A stretch of 64,000 nucleotides of DNA, taken from Streptomyces sp. R28. GTDB taxonomy: Bacteria > Actinomycetota > Actinomycetes > Streptomycetales > Streptomycetaceae. Of this stretch, positions 61,472 through 64,000 are shown one piece after another. The notes under the pieces are model-generated. The model did no database searches. It was not told the DNA's origin and worked only from the letters and a program-made list of their open reading frames with translations. Positions within the stretch are counted from its first letter, which is position 1. Each line of letters starts with the position of its first letter. The position numbers and the translations under genes are program-made. The stretch covers positions 10,467,001 through 10,531,000 of the forward strand of contig NZ_CP163439.1 of the NCBI RefSeq assembly GCF_041052385.1, read 5' to 3'.

Positions 61472-63997
61472 TCATGTGCGGTGCGGCGGCATGGCGCGCC
61501 GCGTGGCGAGCAGCAGCGCGATGTCGTCGGGGCGGTCCGCCGTGTGCCGCGCCGTCACGGTGAGCCGGTCGGCGACGCCCCCCAGCGCGCGGCCGCCCCG
61601 GCCGACACCAGGGGCACCGGCCTTGGCCAGCGCCACCCGCAGCGCGCTGATGCCGTCGTCGATGTCGGCACCGGGCCGCTCGACCAGCCCGTCCGTGTAC
61701 AACGCCAGGACGGCACCCGGCTCCATCCGCAGCTCAGCCACCGGATACTGGGCCTGCGGATCGACGCCGAGCACGACCCCGCCGGGCAGGTCGACGACAT
61801 GCGTACGGCCGTCGGGACGGCGCAGCAGCGGCGGCAGGTGTCCGGCCACGGCCGCCTGGGCGACGCCGGTCGCGGGATCGAGCCGGATGTAGCAGCAGCT
61901 CGCGAACAGACCGGCGTCCAGGTCGATCAGCAGGCGGTTGGTGCCGCTCATGACCTCGTCGGGCGGCCGGTCGCCGAGGGCGAAGGCCCGCACCGCGCTG
62001 CGCAGCTGGCCCATGGTGGCCGCTGCCTGCACACCGTGCCCCTGCACATCGCCGATCACCAGGGCCAGACCGTCCCCGGCGGCGACGACGTCGTACCAGT
62101 CGCCGCCCACCTCCATGCCCTGGGTGCCCGGCAGATAGCGCCCGGCGGTCTCCACCAACGGGTGCTGCGAGAGCCGCCGGGGGAGCAGCGCCTGCTGCAG
62201 CCCACGGGCCAGCGCGGCCTCGCTCTCATAGCGCTGTGCCTTCTCCATGGCGTGCGCGATCAGCCCGGCCATGGCGGTGAGCACGGTGCGCTCCTCGGTG
62301 CTGAAGCTGCGCGGCCGGTCGAAGCCGAGGATGCATGAGCCCACCGCACGCCCGGAGGCGATCAGGGGCAGGAAGGCGCGGGCTCCCTCCGTCGCGTCCA
62401 GCGCGATGCCCGGATAGGCGTCGGCGAGCTGCTGCATCGAGTCGAAGAACAGCGGGCGGCCGGTGGTGAGCGTCTCGACGCCGGGCAGCCGCTTGTCCAG
62501 CCCCACGCCGTCGAACGGGGCGAGGAATCCCTTGGGGAACCCCGTCTCCCAGGCCAGGTAGAGATGCCGCTCCTGTAGCAGGTAGATGGCCAGCCGGCGG
62601 CCGCCGAACGCGGGCAGCAGCTCCCGCATCACCACCGCGGACACCTGACGGGCGGTGACCGCTTCCGTCAGCGCGATGGCGAGGACGATGGGCCGGTACA
62701 GGGGCGAGAGCGAAGGCGCCCCGACCGTCTCCGGCGAGCCCGGCGCGTCCGGGAGGCCGGCCGGACCGGCCGCCATGCGGTGCCCCGGCCGGAGCGTGCA
62801 CGTGAGCAGGTCCCGGCCGGGATAGACGGACATGGCGAGCAAGTCGCCCTCGACGGACGGGCCAGTGGACTCACGCCCCTGGGCGGAAGGTCTGCGGACA
62901 TGAAAATGCACCGGGTCCGGGGACAGCAGGGCTCCCCGCAGGTGATCCTCGACGGCGGGCTGGTTCAGCCACGGCACGCCCTCCCACAGGGTGCGGCCCA
63001 GCAACTCGGTGCGCGGCCGGCGCAGCAGCCGCGCCGCATGCGGATTGGCGTAGACGACCGTGCCCACCCGGTCCAGGCAGAACACACCTTCCGGCAGCAG
63101 ATCGGCCGCCGCGTCCGCCACCGCGCCCGGCCCCGGTTCGAGGACGACGCCCCGTACCGTCGCCGCACCGAACGGGGCCGAGTCGTCGTGCGGCCCCCAG
63201 ACCTCGACCAGCCGCAGCGCACCGTCCGGCGCGCGTACGTACAGTGGCAGGGCCGGCGTCCGGCCACCCGCCGCCTCCCGCAGCGCCGCCAGAATGCGTT
63301 CCGCATCCCCCGGCGCCAAGGCCTGCGCGAACGTCTCCGCGGTGCCGTCGGCCTTCCCCGAGGCAGCGTCCAGTACGACGTTCAGCCGCTCGTCCGCCGT
63401 CATGACACCCGCCACCGGATCCCACGCGAACCGGCCGACGCGCCCCGTCGGCGGACGTCCGGCCGGCGGCCGGACACACAGGGGCCCGCCGTCCCAGGAC
63501 ACCGCCGACGCGTCCCCGCCCGCCAGGGCCCGCAGTGCCGACCCCAGCTCCTGAGCCACCTGCGCCATGCGCTCGCGCACGGGCAGCAGCTCCGTGGCGT
63601 CCGACGCCGAGGGCCGCAGCACGGTCAGCACCCCGTACACGGCCGACCTGCTCGCGACGGGGACGTACAGGGACCCGAACTGGAACGGCAGACCGGCCGC
63701 GAACTGCGGATAGCGGCGCATCGTCTCCGTCGCGTTCGGCAGCACCACCTCGACGCCGAGCCGATAGGAGTCCGCGACGGGGAACGGCCGGTCCACGTGC
63801 ACCCGCCACCACGGCCGGAACAGCGGCCCCGGCAGCCCCTCCAGCACCGCCAGACGAAGCAGTCCGGGCGTGCCGGAGCACAGATAGACCCCGGCCGCGT
63901 AGCCACCGGCCGCGCTGACCGCCTCCGCCGAGGCATCGATCAGCAGCGCCGCCAGCCTGCCGGGCGTCCGCTCTGCGTCCTCGGCGCTCCCACTCAT
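61472..63997 (-). CDS. SpoIIE-type PP2C phosphatase with GAF and PAS domains
   Basis: 841 residues from ATG 63997, three bases from the window edge, so an earlier start cannot be excluded. A GAF-like domain (about 15-160) is followed by one or two PAS domains (about 185-400; VFCLDRVGTVVYANPHAARL), a second GAF (about 430-590) and the SpoIIE phosphatase (about 605-830, with GGDWYDVVAAGDG, VIGDVQGHG and DRPDDIALLLA). It has no membrane segment and no C-terminal ATPase, unlike the neighbouring phosphatase. The two genes are in tandem, 162 bases apart, and may act on the same or related STAS proteins. Confidence 0.9.
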   Translation of the reverse strand: MSGSAEDAERTPGRLAALLIDASAEAVSAAGGYAAGVYLCSGTPGLLRLAVLEGLPGPLFRPWWRVHVDRPFPVADSYRLGVEVVLPNATETMRRYPQFAAGLPFQFGSLYVPVASRSAVYGVLTVLRPSASDATELLPVRERMAQVAQELGSALRALAGGDASAVSWDGGPLCVRPPAGRPPTGRVGRFAWDPVAGVMTADERLNVVLDAASGKADGTAETFAQALAPGDAERILAALREAAGGRTPALPLYVRAPDGALRLVEVWGPHDDSAPFGAATVRGVVLEPGPGAVADAAADLLPEGVFCLDRVGTVVYANPHAARLLRRPRTELLGRTLWEGVPWLNQPAVEDHLRGALLSPDPVHFHVRRPSAQGRESTGPSVEGDLLAMSVYPGRDLLTCTLRPGHRMAAGPAGLPDAPGSPETVGAPSLSPLYRPIVLAIALTEAVTARQVSAVVMRELLPAFGGRRLAIYLLQERHLYLAWETGFPKGFLAPFDGVGLDKRLPGVETLTTGRPLFFDSMQQLADAYPGIALDATEGARAFLPLIASGRAVGSCILGFDRPRSFSTEERTVLTAMAGLIAHAMEKAQRYESEAALARGLQQALLPRRLSQHPLVETAGRYLPGTQGMEVGGDWYDVVAAGDGLALVIGDVQGHGVQAAATMGQLRSAVRAFALGDRPPDEVMSGTNRLLIDLDAGLFASCCYIRLDPATGVAQAAVAGHLPPLLRRPDGRTHVVDLPGGVVLGVDPQAQYPVAELRMEPGAVLALYTDGLVERPGADIDDGISALRVALAKAGAPGVGRGGRALGGVADRLTVTARHTADRPDDIALLLATRRAMPPHRT

Positions 63998-64000
63998 CGG

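Noticed and set aside
1..64000. tRNA, rRNA, CRISPR, IS elements, phage integrase or att sites
   Set aside because: I looked for each by eye and found none that could be supported.

Overview
The window is high-GC actinobacterial DNA and almost certainly comes from Streptomyces or a close relative. The evidence is GTG/TTG starts with purine-rich ribosome sites, coupled stop/start overlaps, sugar ABC importers that lack their own ATPase (as in MsiK-dependent systems), secreted Tat-type polysaccharidases, two SpoIIE-type phosphatases, a DUF5709 protein, a TgmA/TgmB graspetide pair and a TTA codon. I saw no rRNA, tRNA, CRISPR array, IS element or phage module.

Layout. (1) 1-8826: an uncharacterised carbohydrate locus with a partial BadF/ROK-type sugar kinase, a divergent ROK regulator, a binding lipoprotein, two permeases and two large cytoplasmic proteins that resemble (alpha/alpha)-toroid polysaccharide lyases. 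(2) 8866-21560: mixed core and accessory genes, including a P-loop kinase, a GT-C type membrane glycosyltransferase plus a YbhN-type protein, an orphan proteasome beta subunit, a Ni/Co transporter behind a Nur-box-like site, an APC permease, a pyridine nucleotide transhydrogenase and a sulfite-oxidase-like enzyme on a predicted leaderless transcript. (3) 21765-30241: a GH64 beta-1,3-glucanase with CebR-like operators, a GNAT protein, an oxidoreductase, a frameshifted MFS gene, an aldo/keto reductase and an ABC exporter. (4) 30312-39394: a second carbohydrate locus with a secreted clan GH-A hydrolase carrying CBM-like modules, two permeases, a binding protein, a LacI regulator with twin operators and a GH36 alpha-galactosidase.

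(5) 39395-47215: a decaying catabolic cluster under an IclR regulator. It has a carboxymuconolactone-decarboxylase-like protein, one internally deleted and one intact FAH-family hydrolase, the two ends of an SDR gene lying at opposite ends of the operon, a frameshifted MHS-family transporter, a zinc alcohol dehydrogenase, and a broken NRPS carrier/condensation fragment. (6) 47232-54085: a GlxA-type regulator with a small membrane protein, the graspetide precursor tgmA and ligase tgmB, a YkvA-like protein, a THUMP-type methyltransferase relic, a maltokinase-cap-like protein and an unknown 397-residue protein. (7) 54310-63997: a secreted lamin-tail protein, a DUF1152 protein, ferredoxin-NADP reductase behind a candidate iron box, a GH46 chitosanase with a palindromic operator, and two multi-domain SpoIIE phosphatases.

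Taken together the region is strongly devoted to degrading polysaccharides and importing the products, with several sugar-responsive repressors (ROK, LacI, IclR) and matching palindromes. It also holds an unusual number of broken genes: two MFS genes, an SDR, a FAH, an NRPS piece, a methyltransferase and a small fragment. The features most worth following up are the locus at 1-8826, the graspetide pair, the orphan proteasome beta subunit and the permuted SDR operon. All functions are read from sequence motifs by eye; no database search was run.
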